The notes: generated from the sequence alone by a model not told the origin. A DNA stretch of 64,000 bases from Sphingosinicella sp963974575 (GCF_963974575.1 NZ_CAXBBQ010000009.1:1-64000); one strand, 5' to 3'; positions 27,655 through 37,900 are shown, numbered from the stretch's first letter. Numbers and translations: made by a program.

Positions 27655-28037
27655 TGGCTGAGCCCGATCCCATCTGCGGCGTATGGCAGCTCGACCAGTG
27701 GGTCGAGTTTCGCGACGGCGATCCCTACGTGCTCGATGCGAGCGGGCGCATCTTCTACCATCCCGAGGGCCATGTGAGCGCGATCCTCACGCGGCAGATG
27801 GACGGCGCCGACCCGCTCGTCATCGCTTACGCGGGGCGCTGGCAGCGAGAGGGCGACGACGTGCATCACGCCGTCGAGCACGCCACTGTCCAGCGCTGGG
27901 TCGGCACGACGCTCACGCGCCGCGTGGTTGAATTCGATCCCAGCGGCGACGGCCGCCTTCTGCTCCGCACGCCCCCCGAAACCAGCCGCTCGGGTGCCGA
28001 GTTCTTCCACGACCTCATCTGGGTGCGGGCGGTTTAA
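27654..28037 (+). CDS. lipocalin-like domain protein
   Basis: Protein of 127 residues that matches the lipocalin_5-like pattern: GVWQLDQW..., then SGRIFYHPEGHVSAILTRQ and RWVGTTLTRRVVEFD. No signal peptide is visible, so it is probably cytosolic. It starts at the one-base TGATG overlap with grpE and may therefore be heat-shock co-expressed. Ligand and role are unknown. A hairpin terminator candidate lies 29 bp after its stop. Confidence 0.7.
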   Translation: MAEPDPICGVWQLDQWVEFRDGDPYVLDASGRIFYHPEGHVSAILTRQMDGADPLVIAYAGRWQREGDDVHHAVEHATVQRWVGTTLTRRVVEFDPSGDGRLLLRTPPETSRSGAEFFHDLIWVRAV

Positions 28038-28066
28038 CCGCAGCGCTTCGCCACCGGGAAAATCGA

Positions 28067-28091
28067 CGGGGTGGGCGCGAAACCCACCCCG
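28067..28091. terminator. hairpin between convergent genes, terminator candidate
   Basis: CGGGGTGGG (28067-28075) pairs perfectly with CCCACCCCG (28083-28091) around a 7-base loop. It separates the stops of two convergent genes. On the minus strand it is followed by TCGATTTTCC, a weak T tract. It could end either transcript. Confidence 0.6.
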
Positions 28092-28097
28092 AATGCC

Positions 28098-28976
28098 TCA
28101 AATCCCGTCGAGGCCCTTGCTGACCAGAATGTTCACGGCAACGCGGCGGTTCTGTGCCTTGCCTTCGGCGGAGTCGTTGCTTGCCGCCGGATCCGCTTCG
28201 GCCATTCCGGTGGGCGTCAGCATACGATACGGCTTCCAGCCGCAGGCCTGCTGCAGGAAATTCACGACCCGCGCGGCGCGCTTCTCGCTCAGAACCTGGT
28301 TATATTCCTCGCTTCCCGTGGAATCGGTGTAGCCGACGACAAGCAGCAGCGCGTTGTCCATCGCTTCGGCCTCGCTCGCGGCCGCGCAGAGATCGGTTTT
28401 CGCCTGGTCCGACAGCACGGCCTTGCCGGTGTCGAAGTTCACGCTCATCGTGTTTTTCACATTATACTGATCGATATCCGCCACGCGGCCGCGAAGTGCC
28501 TCCGTCGCTGCGGACTGCTCGGCAAAGCGCTGGTCGGTCGCGTTGTGGATCATCGACGCGGTCTTGAGGTCCTTGTTCTTGAGCGCGACCTGGCTCGCCA
28601 CCAGCCCTTGCCCCCACTGCACCGTCTTGATGGTGACCGGCAGACCGTTCAGCAGTGCGTCCAAGGCCAGTTTCTTGCTGCTCGCCCCGAGGAAGCCGCC
28701 GCTGGATTTCACCTTCGTCGCCTCGCTGATGAAAACCGTCTGTTTCGCGCCGCCCGGGATGGTGACCAGCATCTTCTGGTCCTTGCGGGCCGCGATGAAG
28801 CCTTCGACATCAGGCCCTTCGGGCATCCCCGAAAGGTCGGCCGGCGGATAGGCGTTCACGTCTATGGACGGGTCGGTCGCGCTCATATCCTGCGGCTGCG
28901 CATGCAAACTGGCCGGCACCAGGCCGGAAAGCGCAAGCAGCAAGAACATTCTCGGACTTTTGGAAATGACGCTCAT
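28098..28976 (-). CDS. OmpA-family outer membrane/peptidoglycan-binding protein
   Basis: Protein of 292 residues with a signal peptide (hydrophobic MFLLLALSGLVPASLHA). A unique middle part of about 150 residues includes short hydrophobic strands. The C-terminal OmpA domain (about 185-285) has MSVNFDTGKAVLSDQAKTDL, VVGYTDSTGSEEYNQVLSEK and NRRVAVNI, the peptidoglycan-binding pattern. The N-terminal part does not look like the 8-strand OmpA barrel. GAAGGAG lies just before the ATG. It is monocistronic. Confidence 0.85.
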   Translation of the reverse strand: MSVISKSPRMFLLLALSGLVPASLHAQPQDMSATDPSIDVNAYPPADLSGMPEGPDVEGFIAARKDQKMLVTIPGGAKQTVFISEATKVKSSGGFLGASSKKLALDALLNGLPVTIKTVQWGQGLVASQVALKNKDLKTASMIHNATDQRFAEQSAATEALRGRVADIDQYNVKNTMSVNFDTGKAVLSDQAKTDLCAAASEAEAMDNALLLVVGYTDSTGSEEYNQVLSEKRAARVVNFLQQACGWKPYRMLTPTGMAEADPAASNDSAEGKAQNRRVAVNILVSKGLDGI

Positions 28977-29337
28977 CGTGTTGCTCCTTCAAATTCGACC
29001 CAACCGACCGCGCGTGGGCGCGCGTGCCGTCCGATCTGCATCTTCCGCGACGCCGTATCCGGCTGCCGGAGTCCCCTCCCTGGCGCCGAACCCGAACGTC
29101 ACGGATGCCTTGCGTGTTCGGATGCATCCTTCGGACACAACATTGTGGTTAACGCCAGTATTACGGAGACGTTTCGAGAGTCTCATGCGGCGAGCCGATG
29201 CCGCGCACGTGCAGAATCGCCCCCGGCCCCTCGAAGGCGCTGGAGACTGTTATCGTCGAAACGGCTTTCTAACGCCGCATTTGGGAGGGGGCCAAGGTGC
29301 GCACTTGGGCGCTACACCACCAACCCCATGTGCCGAT
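28977..29337. other. 361-bp intergenic region without a recognised gene
   Basis: The stretch lies between the OmpA-like gene start and the stop of the next minus-strand gene. It holds the Shine-Dalgarno of the OmpA-like gene and presumably its promoter. I could not identify convincing -35 and -10 boxes. The open frame crossing it on the plus strand has no start signal or family resemblance. Confidence 0.5.
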
Positions 29338-31044
29338 TCACTCCCGCTTTGCGGCAGCAACGCCTGCGATCGTAATGCCGGCACCCGGCGCTCCAATCGG
29401 CGCGGTCGTTGAGAAGGGAGCAACGATCTCCTCGCCGTCGGGGCCGTAGAAAAATGGGGTGAATTCCCCCGTCGGGGTGCCGTTTCGGCTCACTGTGCCG
29501 CTTGCCCCGACCATGCCCAGCGTGCCGGCAACGTCGTAATTGCCGAATTCGACTGTGCCGCTTCCGTCCGAGGCCGTGCCTGCCATGCCGAGCACGCCGG
29601 TGTAGCTCTGCGCTCCAAAGTCGACAGTGAACTGCGACGTGCCTTTCACGGCGTAGGACGTGGTCGAGGGATACTGTTGGCCAGTGGCATAAAGGACGCC
29701 GCTATAGGAGCCCGTGCCGGTTTTGCCAGCAAGCAGGCCGGGCGGGGTCTCTAAGCCGTAGGCGGCATATTGTTCGATTGCCGTTCTGCCACCTGCGAAG
29801 GGAACGCTGGTCGAATAGTGAACGAAGCTTGCATAGGTGAGCGCGAGCTCACTGTTGTCCGGCCCCGGCTTGTAAAGCCGCAACTCGACATCCTGCGTGT
29901 CGTAGCTGCTGCTGAAACTCTTGCGATAGGTCACGAAATTGGGGTCGCTGCTCGCGACTTTGTCGTTGATCGTGAAATGACCGCCATAAAGGTCGGACGT
30001 AGGCGTGCTGTAGCTGAACGTTTCAGAATTCTGTCGGTTTAACTGGCCAACCAGATTGTGCTGGAAGCGCGTATAGAAAAGCTGTGATTTCGTGAGGTTG
30101 GTGAGGGTAAGATTTTCCGGGATAACATTCGCGTCTCTCTGCCCGGTGAATCCGCCCACAACTGTCATTCCGGCCGTGTTCGAGCCGGAAAAAGCGCCGC
30201 CAAGTTCCTCGCCGGCCGGGCCGTAGAAGCGGCCGCTCAATGTGCCTGCAGCCCCTCCAAATCTACCCCGGTACAGTGCATTGCCCGAGAAACTGCCGTC
30301 GCTTGACGACAAGTGTCCCGCGCCGATGAATTCCATGCCGCCGCCGGATTCACTCCCACCCGTCACCAATGTCGTCTCGGTAAGGTAGCTGTGGGTCGAG
30401 AATACGCCGGCAGCGAAATCAACGCTGAACTCGCCCTGTCCATTAAAGGATCGCGGTTCCTCCCCGGGGAAAGAGACAGCGCCAAAAGTATCCGTTCGAA
30501 ATCCTGCGGTGCCCGTTCTGGGAACGCCTGCTGCAGCGGTCGGCAGGCCATAAGTCAGAACGTAAAAGTCCATGTCTTGCCGTGTGTCGGTCAGCACATT
30601 GCGCTGCCAGTAGGCCAAGCCGACATATTTGTTGGACGTAGAGCTTGAGTAGGGTGTCGTTACGATCGTCAGATGTTCATGCGCCCCGTCCGGCTTTTCG
30701 TAGATGGTCTCCCCATCGGCGTTGGACTTTATGTCTGCTGGCGTGAAATTCTGGCTTCGGCCATCGGCGCTGACGCTATAAGTCTTCGTGTCTGCGTTGT
30801 AACTGATCGTCAGACTATTTGGGCGAATTTCTCCGTTGATCCCGGTATTTGTGACGGTATCAAACGAAACCTTCATTCCGGCGGCGTCGCTAACGAAATT
30901 CTGGGAAGCTTTCAGGTCTGTGATTATTGTGTTGGTCGGTGCTGGCGGCGGCGGTGGCGGAGTATTGACTCCACCGCTTCCAGAACCGCCGCACGCTCCA
31001 AGCAGGAGCAGAGTTGCGGACGGTATTCCAGAATTTTTCGACAT
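29338..31044 (-). CDS. transferrin-binding-protein-like beta-barrel lipoprotein
   Basis: Surface lipoprotein candidate of 568 residues. The start at 31044 has GGGGGAG upstream and a signal peptide ending in LLLLGAC (Cys18). A Gly/Ser and poly-Pro linker follows. Two barrel-like halves each end with the TbpB-type motif: GRFYGPAGEELGGAFS near the middle and PFFYGPDGEEIVAPFS near the C-terminus. Each is preceded by glycine/serine-rich strands with F-x-V-D-F-x-A repeats. TbpB-like barrels bind transferrin or, in other bacteria, heme or cobalamin carriers. No Slam or TonB partner is adjacent. Base composition is less GC-rich than the neighbours. Confidence 0.75.
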   Translation of the reverse strand: MSKNSGIPSATLLLLGACGGSGSGGVNTPPPPPPAPTNTIITDLKASQNFVSDAAGMKVSFDTVTNTGINGEIRPNSLTISYNADTKTYSVSADGRSQNFTPADIKSNADGETIYEKPDGAHEHLTIVTTPYSSSTSNKYVGLAYWQRNVLTDTRQDMDFYVLTYGLPTAAAGVPRTGTAGFRTDTFGAVSFPGEEPRSFNGQGEFSVDFAAGVFSTHSYLTETTLVTGGSESGGGMEFIGAGHLSSSDGSFSGNALYRGRFGGAAGTLSGRFYGPAGEELGGAFSGSNTAGMTVVGGFTGQRDANVIPENLTLTNLTKSQLFYTRFQHNLVGQLNRQNSETFSYSTPTSDLYGGHFTINDKVASSDPNFVTYRKSFSSSYDTQDVELRLYKPGPDNSELALTYASFVHYSTSVPFAGGRTAIEQYAAYGLETPPGLLAGKTGTGSYSGVLYATGQQYPSTTSYAVKGTSQFTVDFGAQSYTGVLGMAGTASDGSGTVEFGNYDVAGTLGMVGASGTVSRNGTPTGEFTPFFYGPDGEEIVAPFSTTAPIGAPGAGITIAGVAAAKRE

Positions 31045-31160
31045 AACTCCCCCTAATTCGCAAGCGAAGGCCACTTTTACATGGCAATCAATAGCGGAAA
31101 ATTAGTTGATTGGGGAAGTTACATATTCGTGAATACTAGTATTTATGAGCGGAGATTGTT

Positions 31161-31190
31161 TCAAAAGGCGATGATTTGGATGCCTTTTGA
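31161..31190. repeat. 9-bp perfect inverted repeat
   Basis: TCAAAAGGC (31161-31169) is the exact reverse complement of GCCTTTTGA (31182-31190), with a 12-base centre. It lies in an AT-rich stretch downstream of the zincin-like gene and upstream of the barrel lipoprotein, both on the minus strand. No T tract follows, so it may be a weak terminator or a regulator site for the lipoprotein. Confidence 0.45.
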
Positions 31191-31268
31191 AAAGGAGCCG
31201 CCGCCTTCCGTCTGCAGGCCGTCTTAACGGATGCGTCTCTCGCTGCTAAGCCGAGCGCGCAGGCCCGG

Positions 31269-31718
31269 CTAAGCAATCCTCCGCTCCCCGCGCTCCCCCC
31301 GAAACGGCAACAACGCATCATAGGTCGCAAGCGGCGGGGTGCCCGGTATCTCGCCGCCCAGGCGTTTCACGTAGGCGTCGCGGACGATTTCCGCCTGCTG
31401 CTCCAAACCGTAGTCGGAAAAGCCGAGGCCGGGTTTCAAGGGGAGGTAGTCGTAGCGCGCCAGCGGTCCGCGCCTCAGGATCAGGTTTACGCCCTGCTGG
31501 TGCTGCCACACGTGCGTCAGTTCGTGGATGATGAGGCCTTGCAGGAACAGCGATGCGCGGCTGAAATCGTCGCGCCAGGAGGCGTTGTTGGGGTGGAACC
31601 AGATGTGCCCGTCGGGCGCCATCACTACCCACGCGGGTTGCAGCCACCACCATTTCGCGCGCCGGAGGGTGACGCGCGTGAGATCGATCGCGTCGCCGAA
31701 GGCGCGGCGCGCCATCAT
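31269..31718 (-). CDS. zincin-like protein (HELTH motif), "vgr-related" type
   Basis: Protein of 149 residues or slightly more. It contains HELTHVWQHQ, a clean HExxH zinc-protease motif, followed after about 40 residues by GLEQQAEIVRDAY, which could supply the third ligand. This resembles short proteins of sphingomonads annotated as vgr-related, with DUF4157-like cores (recognised from memory). The ATG at 31718 is the first ATG, but the in-frame residues before it (RPLTDGER) look like the family N-terminus. Translation may therefore start at a non-ATG codon near 31745. Peptidase activity is unproven. Confidence 0.7.
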   Translation of the reverse strand: MMARRAFGDAIDLTRVTLRRAKWWWLQPAWVVMAPDGHIWFHPNNASWRDDFSRASLFLQGLIIHELTHVWQHQQGVNLILRRGPLARYDYLPLKPGLGFSDYGLEQQAEIVRDAYVKRLGGEIPGTPPLATYDALLPFRGERGERRIA

Positions 31719-31740
31719 GCGTTCACCGTCCGTCAGCGGT

Positions 31741-32277
31741 CTAATGATGGGTGTGCTCTCCGGCCTTCATCTCTGGCGCGGTTGCGCTCATCGCGTGCGC
31801 GGAAACCGCGACGCGGCCGGCCTTTTCGAACACGAATGTCAGCGGTACGCGCGAATCGGGTTTCGTCTCCGGCAGGCCGAACACCATCACGTGCATTGCG
31901 CCCGGCTTCAGTTCGATCTTCTGGCCCGGTTTCAAAGGCAGCCCGACGAGCGGGACCATGCGCATCACGCCGTTCTCGGCCTTGCTCGCGTGCAGTTCGA
32001 AGCGCGCAGGTTTCGGGCCTTCCACGGCGATCAGCCGATCCGCGAGCGGGCCGCCCGTGATCGTGGCGTACATTGCGGCCGGTCGGCCCGCGACGACGGG
32101 CAGGCGGATCCACACATTGCTCACGGCCGGCGGGGTGGGGGGGGCTGCCAGTGCCCGGCCGCCGATCGCCGCCGCCACCAGCAGCAACAGGGCGGTCACA
32201 CACGCCGCGATTCCAAGGTTTCTGTCGATACGCGCCAAGATCTTGTATCCTTCGCCAGAGGCATCCACGCTCCGCAT
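31741..32277 (-). CDS. PCu(A)C copper chaperone domain protein
   Basis: Periplasmic copper chaperone of 178 residues, of the family that delivers Cu(I) to cytochrome oxidase. An N-terminal hydrophobic segment (ACVTALLLLVAAAIGG) acts as signal or anchor. The copper motif is visible: His in FELHAS, Met residues in GVMRMVPL and the H-x-M of GAMHVMVFGL. The C-terminus ends in GEHTHH, extra metal ligands. Its stop lies 22 bp before the ATG of the zincin-like gene. Confidence 0.85.
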   Translation of the reverse strand: MRSVDASGEGYKILARIDRNLGIAACVTALLLLVAAAIGGRALAAPPTPPAVSNVWIRLPVVAGRPAAMYATITGGPLADRLIAVEGPKPARFELHASKAENGVMRMVPLVGLPLKPGQKIELKPGAMHVMVFGLPETKPDSRVPLTFVFEKAGRVAVSAHAMSATAPEMKAGEHTHH

Positions 32278-32368
32278 GAACGCTTCATGCCACAGCTCGG
32301 GGCGGTTGCGCCATGCGGCAGCACGTCCTCGTCGCACATGCAAAACGCATCGGCGGCGTGCGCACGCC

Positions 32369-32398
32369 CTTGTATGGTGCTGGCGCTGTTCTTACATC
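32369..32398 (+). promoter_or_regulatory. possible heat-shock (RpoH-type) promoter of dnaK
   Basis: CTTGTA begins at 32369 and CTTACATC at 32391, about 100 bp upstream of dnaK. The CTTG core and a CAT-containing -10 resemble alphaproteobacterial RpoH promoters, but the spacing is on the long side. No CIRCE palindrome is present in the 216-bp leader. The assignment is tentative. Confidence 0.3.
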
Positions 32399-32493
32399 GC
32401 CCGCGTAGATCAACGACGCTGCGGCAAATCTGCGCAGTGGCGGGATCAATTGTTTGTTCCTGCTTGGCATTTGAAAGAGGAAGCACGGGAGAT

Positions 32494-34407
<1,914 letters not shown>

Positions 34408-34415
34408 AGTCAGGA

Positions 34416-34447
34416 ACGGCGGTCATCCGGGAACGGGTGGCCGCCGT
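34416..34447 (+). promoter_or_regulatory. stem-loop in the dnaK-dnaJ spacer
   Basis: ACGGCGGTCA (34416-34425) pairs with TGGCCGCCGT (34438-34447), ten pairs with one G-U, around a 12-base loop. It begins 8 bp after the dnaK stop and ends 23 bp before dnaJ. With no T tract it is more likely an attenuator or an mRNA 3'-end protector than a full terminator. Confidence 0.55.
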
Positions 34448-34470
34448 GCCAGCGGGGGCAGGCCGGGCGT

Positions 34471-35604
34471 ATGGTTGAAGCCGATTACTATGAACTCCTT
34501 GGCGTCGAGCGCAGTGCGGACGGAGCGACGATCAAGTCCGCCTACCGTCGCCTCGCCATGCAGTATCACCCGGACAAAAACGGCGGCTGCACGGATTCCG
34601 AGGCGAAGTTCAAGGCGATCAACGAAGCCTATGACTGCCTGAAGGACGATCAGAAACGCGCCGCCTATGATCGCTACGGCAAGGCCGCGTTTGAGAACGG
34701 TGGCCCCGGCAACGGCGCGGGCGGTGCCGGCTTCGGCGACTTCGCGGACATTTTCGAAGGCATTTTCGGCGAGTTCATGGGCGGCGGGCGCCAGCGGCAG
34801 CGCAGCAGCGCCATGCGCGGTGCGGACCTCCGTTTCGACCTGAAGCTCAGCCTTGAGGAAGCCTTCGCGGGCAACACCCGCACCATCGAGATCGATGTCG
34901 CCACGGTTTGCGAGCCCTGCAGTGGCTCCGGCGCCGCGCCGGGCGCCACCGCCAACACCTGCGGCACCTGCGGCGGCCACGGCAAGGTGCGCGTGCAGCA
35001 GGGCATGTTCCTGATGGAGCGCACCTGCCCGAACTGCCACGGCGCGGGGCGCGTCATCTCCGATCCTTGCAAGGAATGTCACGGCGCGGGCCGCGTCGAC
35101 AAGCACAAGTCGCTCGACGTGCGCATCCCTGCGGGCGTGGACGACGGCACGCGCATCCGCCTGTCGGGCGAGGGCGAGGCCGGCGCGCGCGGCGGACCTC
35201 CGGGCGATCTCTACATCTTCGTGCATCTCGAACCGCACGACATTTTCGAACGCGACGGCACCAATCTCTATGTGAAGGTGCCGGTGCCGATGACGCTCGC
35301 GGCGCTCGGCGGCACGGTCGAGGTGCCTTCGATCGATCGCGAGGCGGTGGAACTCAAGGTTCCGGCCGGCACGCAGAGCGGCAAGCAATTCTCGCGGCGC
35401 GGCCACGGAATGCCGCCGCTGAACGGGAGCGGCCGCGGCGATCTCATCATCGAGGTCGAGATCGAAACGCCGACGCGGCTGTCGAAGCGTCAGCGCGAAC
35501 TGCTGGAGGAGTTCCAGGCATTGGAGCCCGAGGCGGCAAGCTGCCCGGAAAGCCACGGTTTCTTCGCGAAGATTCGTGCCAAATGGGATGAACTGACCGA
35601 TTAG
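34471..35604 (+). CDS. dnaJ: chaperone DnaJ (Hsp40)
   Basis: Co-chaperone that stimulates DnaK ATPase, 377 residues. The J domain carries HPD at residues 33-35. A Gly-rich linker follows, then four zinc motifs CEPCSGSG, CGTCGGHG, CPNCHGAG and CKECHGAG, and the C-terminal substrate-binding domains. The protein is a complete type I DnaJ. It is coupled to dnaK upstream and to a GST-like gene 17 bp downstream. Confidence 0.97.
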   Translation: MVEADYYELLGVERSADGATIKSAYRRLAMQYHPDKNGGCTDSEAKFKAINEAYDCLKDDQKRAAYDRYGKAAFENGGPGNGAGGAGFGDFADIFEGIFGEFMGGGRQRQRSSAMRGADLRFDLKLSLEEAFAGNTRTIEIDVATVCEPCSGSGAAPGATANTCGTCGGHGKVRVQQGMFLMERTCPNCHGAGRVISDPCKECHGAGRVDKHKSLDVRIPAGVDDGTRIRLSGEGEAGARGGPPGDLYIFVHLEPHDIFERDGTNLYVKVPVPMTLAALGGTVEVPSIDREAVELKVPAGTQSGKQFSRRGHGMPPLNGSGRGDLIIEVEIETPTRLSKRQRELLEEFQALEPEAASCPESHGFFAKIRAKWDELTD

Positions 35605-35621
35605 CCGCAGAGGAGAGCGCG

Positions 35622-36263
35622 ATGATCAAGGTTTACGGATCGACACTGTCGCCGTTCGTTCGCAAGGTTGTCGTGGTGCTCGCCGAGAAAGGCCTCAACT
35701 ACGAGCTGGTGGCCGCGGGACTTCAGTCGCACGATCCCGATTTCCTCTCCGTCTCGCCCTTCGGAAAGATGCCCGCGTTTCGCGACGGCGATTTCGGCAT
35801 CTCCGATTCCTCGGCGATCATTCACTATCTCGATGCAAAATATCCCGAACACCGGCTCATCCCGCAGACGCCGGAGGATCTTGGCCGAACGGTCTGGTTC
35901 GATGAGTTCGGCGACACCATCGTCACCGCCTCCGCCGGGAAAGTGTTCTTCAACCGCGTCGTTGCCCCGCGCTTCCTGAAGCAGGCGGGCAGCGAGGACA
36001 TGGTGCAGCAGGGCATTGCCGAACTCCCCCGCCTGTTCGACTATCTGGAAGGCGTCGTGCCCGCGCCCGGCGGCTTCCTCGTCGGCGATGCGTTCAGCCT
36101 TGCCGATATCGCGGTGGCGAGCCCGTTCGTGAATCTGTCGCACTGCGCGCTCGATGTTGATTGCGCGAAGCATCCCCGGCTTGGCGCATGGCTGCCCACG
36201 ATCTTGTCCCGGCCGTCTTTCGCGGCGGTCGTGGCGGAAGAGAAGGCGTTTCTCGCCGCCTAG
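35622..36263 (+). CDS. glutathione S-transferase family protein
   Basis: Protein of 213 residues. The N-terminal thioredoxin-like domain has KVYGSTLSPFVRKVVVVLAE, with Ser in SPF as the likely catalytic residue, then GKMPAF and DSSAIIHYLDAKYP for glutathione binding. The C-terminal helical domain includes GDAFSLADIAVASP, the N-capping box. AGAGGAG lies before the ATG. Substrate is unknown. Confidence 0.88.
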   Translation: MIKVYGSTLSPFVRKVVVVLAEKGLNYELVAAGLQSHDPDFLSVSPFGKMPAFRDGDFGISDSSAIIHYLDAKYPEHRLIPQTPEDLGRTVWFDEFGDTIVTASAGKVFFNRVVAPRFLKQAGSEDMVQQGIAELPRLFDYLEGVVPAPGGFLVGDAFSLADIAVASPFVNLSHCALDVDCAKHPRLGAWLPTILSRPSFAAVVAEEKAFLAA

Positions 36264-36296
36264 ACAGGGTGCCGCGACTTCGTCACAGTCCGTGCC

Positions 36297-37418
36297 ATGT
36301 CGCTGGAAAGCAAGCTTGAGGCGTGGGTCGCCGCCGGTCTCATCGATGCCGATGCCGCCGCGCGTATCCGCGCCCATGAGGAGGCGAACGATCGTCCCTA
36401 CGTGCTCTGGGCGATCGTCGGCCTCGGCCTGTTCGCGCTGGCGCTCGGCCTCGCGCTCATCGTCGCCGCGAACTGGGACGTTATTGCGGACTGGCTGAAG
36501 CTCGGCGCTCATCTGGTGCTGACCGCCGCTGCGGCTGTTGCCGTCTGGGTTGGCGCCGCGCGCGGCAATCGCTGGCTGAAGGAAGGCGCGCTGTTCCTGC
36601 TCGCCGCGCTCGTCCTCGCGGGCATCGCGCTCCATTCGCAGGTCTATCAGCTCACCGGCCCGATGTGGCAGGCACTCGTGCCCTGGCTTCTCTTGATGAC
36701 CCCCGCGATGCTACTCGCGGGCAGCACGCGGCTCGTGGCCTATGGCTGGGCGGGTATGCTGCTTGGGACGCTGGCGTCGCTGGCGCTGGAAAACGAGCAC
36801 GCCGCCGGGCTCTGGTATTTTGTCCACGGCCTCGCGATCGCAGGGCCTGTCCTGCTCATTGGTCTGTCACTGCTTCCGTGGCGCAATCGCCTCAGCTTCG
36901 CAGACGGGCTGCGCGAGGTGGGTGTAATCATCTGGCTCGGCGGGGTGAGCTTTGCGCATTTCGTGTGGGCTGGAACGGTAACCTCGACTGAAGCCGGAGA
37001 GATGGCCGTGCGCCTTGTCGTTCCGGTCGTCGTCGCAGCAGCGGCTGTCTGGGCCGGTCGCCGCTGGCGAATGATCCCGCAGGCGATGTTGCTGCCGATC
37101 ATCGCCGCCCCGATGGCGGCACTGCTGCTGGCAACTGTGGTCCCCCACGCAGACGGCTGGCCCGCGCGCCTCGCCGGTGCGCTCATCTACATGGCGATGT
37201 GGGGCGTCATCGCCCGCGCCGCGATCGTCTCCGGCTGGCGCGCGCTGTTCGGCGTCGCCATCGCGGCGGTCGGCATCCGCATTTTCATCATCTATTTCGA
37301 GCTGTTCGGCTCGCTGGCGACGACCGGCGCCGGGCTCATCATCGGCGGCATCCTCCTCATCGCGCTCGCGCTCGGCTGGCGCCGCGTGTTCGCCCTCGTC
37401 GGGAGGACACGTGCATGA
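36297..37418 (+). CDS. DUF2157 multi-pass membrane protein
   Basis: Protein of 373 residues. The soluble N-terminus (SLESKLEAWVAAGLIDADAAARI) is the DUF2157 start. About ten hydrophobic segments follow, many very Leu/Ala-rich. Function is unknown. It overlaps the next gene by ATGA; the pairing with a GDYXXLXY-domain protein is a known association. Confidence 0.82.
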   Translation: MSLESKLEAWVAAGLIDADAAARIRAHEEANDRPYVLWAIVGLGLFALALGLALIVAANWDVIADWLKLGAHLVLTAAAAVAVWVGAARGNRWLKEGALFLLAALVLAGIALHSQVYQLTGPMWQALVPWLLLMTPAMLLAGSTRLVAYGWAGMLLGTLASLALENEHAAGLWYFVHGLAIAGPVLLIGLSLLPWRNRLSFADGLREVGVIIWLGGVSFAHFVWAGTVTSTEAGEMAVRLVVPVVVAAAAVWAGRRWRMIPQAMLLPIIAAPMAALLLATVVPHADGWPARLAGALIYMAMWGVIARAAIVSGWRALFGVAIAAVGIRIFIIYFELFGSLATTGAGLIIGGILLIALALGWRRVFALVGRTRA

Positions 37419-37900
37419 AGCGCTGGCTTGCCTTTGCCCTGCTCCTCCCGCTCGTCGGCCTCCTGCTCAGCATTGCCGCGCGCGAGGCGGGGCTTTCGGG
37501 CGCGTCCGAATGGCGTATTCCGATCGCAGGCTTCGATCCGCGCGACCCTATCCGCGGCCGCTTCATCCAGTTCCGCTATGACTGGCGCGTAGCTGGCGAT
37601 CCCGCCGTCTGCACGGGCACGGCCTGTGGTCTTTGCCTGTCCGAACAGGCGGGAGAGATCGTGGCGACGATGGTGGCGCCGGGCACGGCGTGCCCGGCCT
37701 ATATCGATGTAAACGGCAGCAACATCAGGCGGTTGAACGTCGCACCCGGTCAGGTGCCGGACTTCTCAAGCCGCATCTTCGTGTCAGAGACGAGCGCGCC
37801 CAAGCTTGAGGATATGCTGCGCCGCGAGCCGATGGTGGTGGTCGCGCAGCTCACGCGCGGCGGCCGCCTCGTCAACGACAGGCTCGAACCCGCGAACTAG
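37415..37900 (+). CDS. GDYXXLXY domain membrane-anchored protein
   Basis: Protein of 161 residues with one N-terminal membrane segment (LAFALLLPLVGLLLSIAA). The name-giving motif appears as RGRFIQFRYDW, with GD changed to GR and L-x-Y to F-x-Y. Three cysteines in CTGTACGLC and another in GTACPAY lie on the presumed periplasmic side. It is coupled to DUF2157 by ATGA. Its stop overlaps the convergent coq7 stop by 4 bp. Function is unknown. Confidence 0.78.
   Translation: MKRWLAFALLLPLVGLLLSIAAREAGLSGASEWRIPIAGFDPRDPIRGRFIQFRYDWRVAGDPAVCTGTACGLCLSEQAGEIVATMVAPGTACPAYIDVNGSNIRRLNVAPGQVPDFSSRIFVSETSAPKLEDMLRREPMVVVAQLTRGGRLVNDRLEPAN

Noticed and set aside
28864..29412. 182-residue plus-strand frame across the intergenic region at 29 kb
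   Set aside because: It overlaps both flanking minus-strand genes, has no ribosome-binding site and shows no domain.
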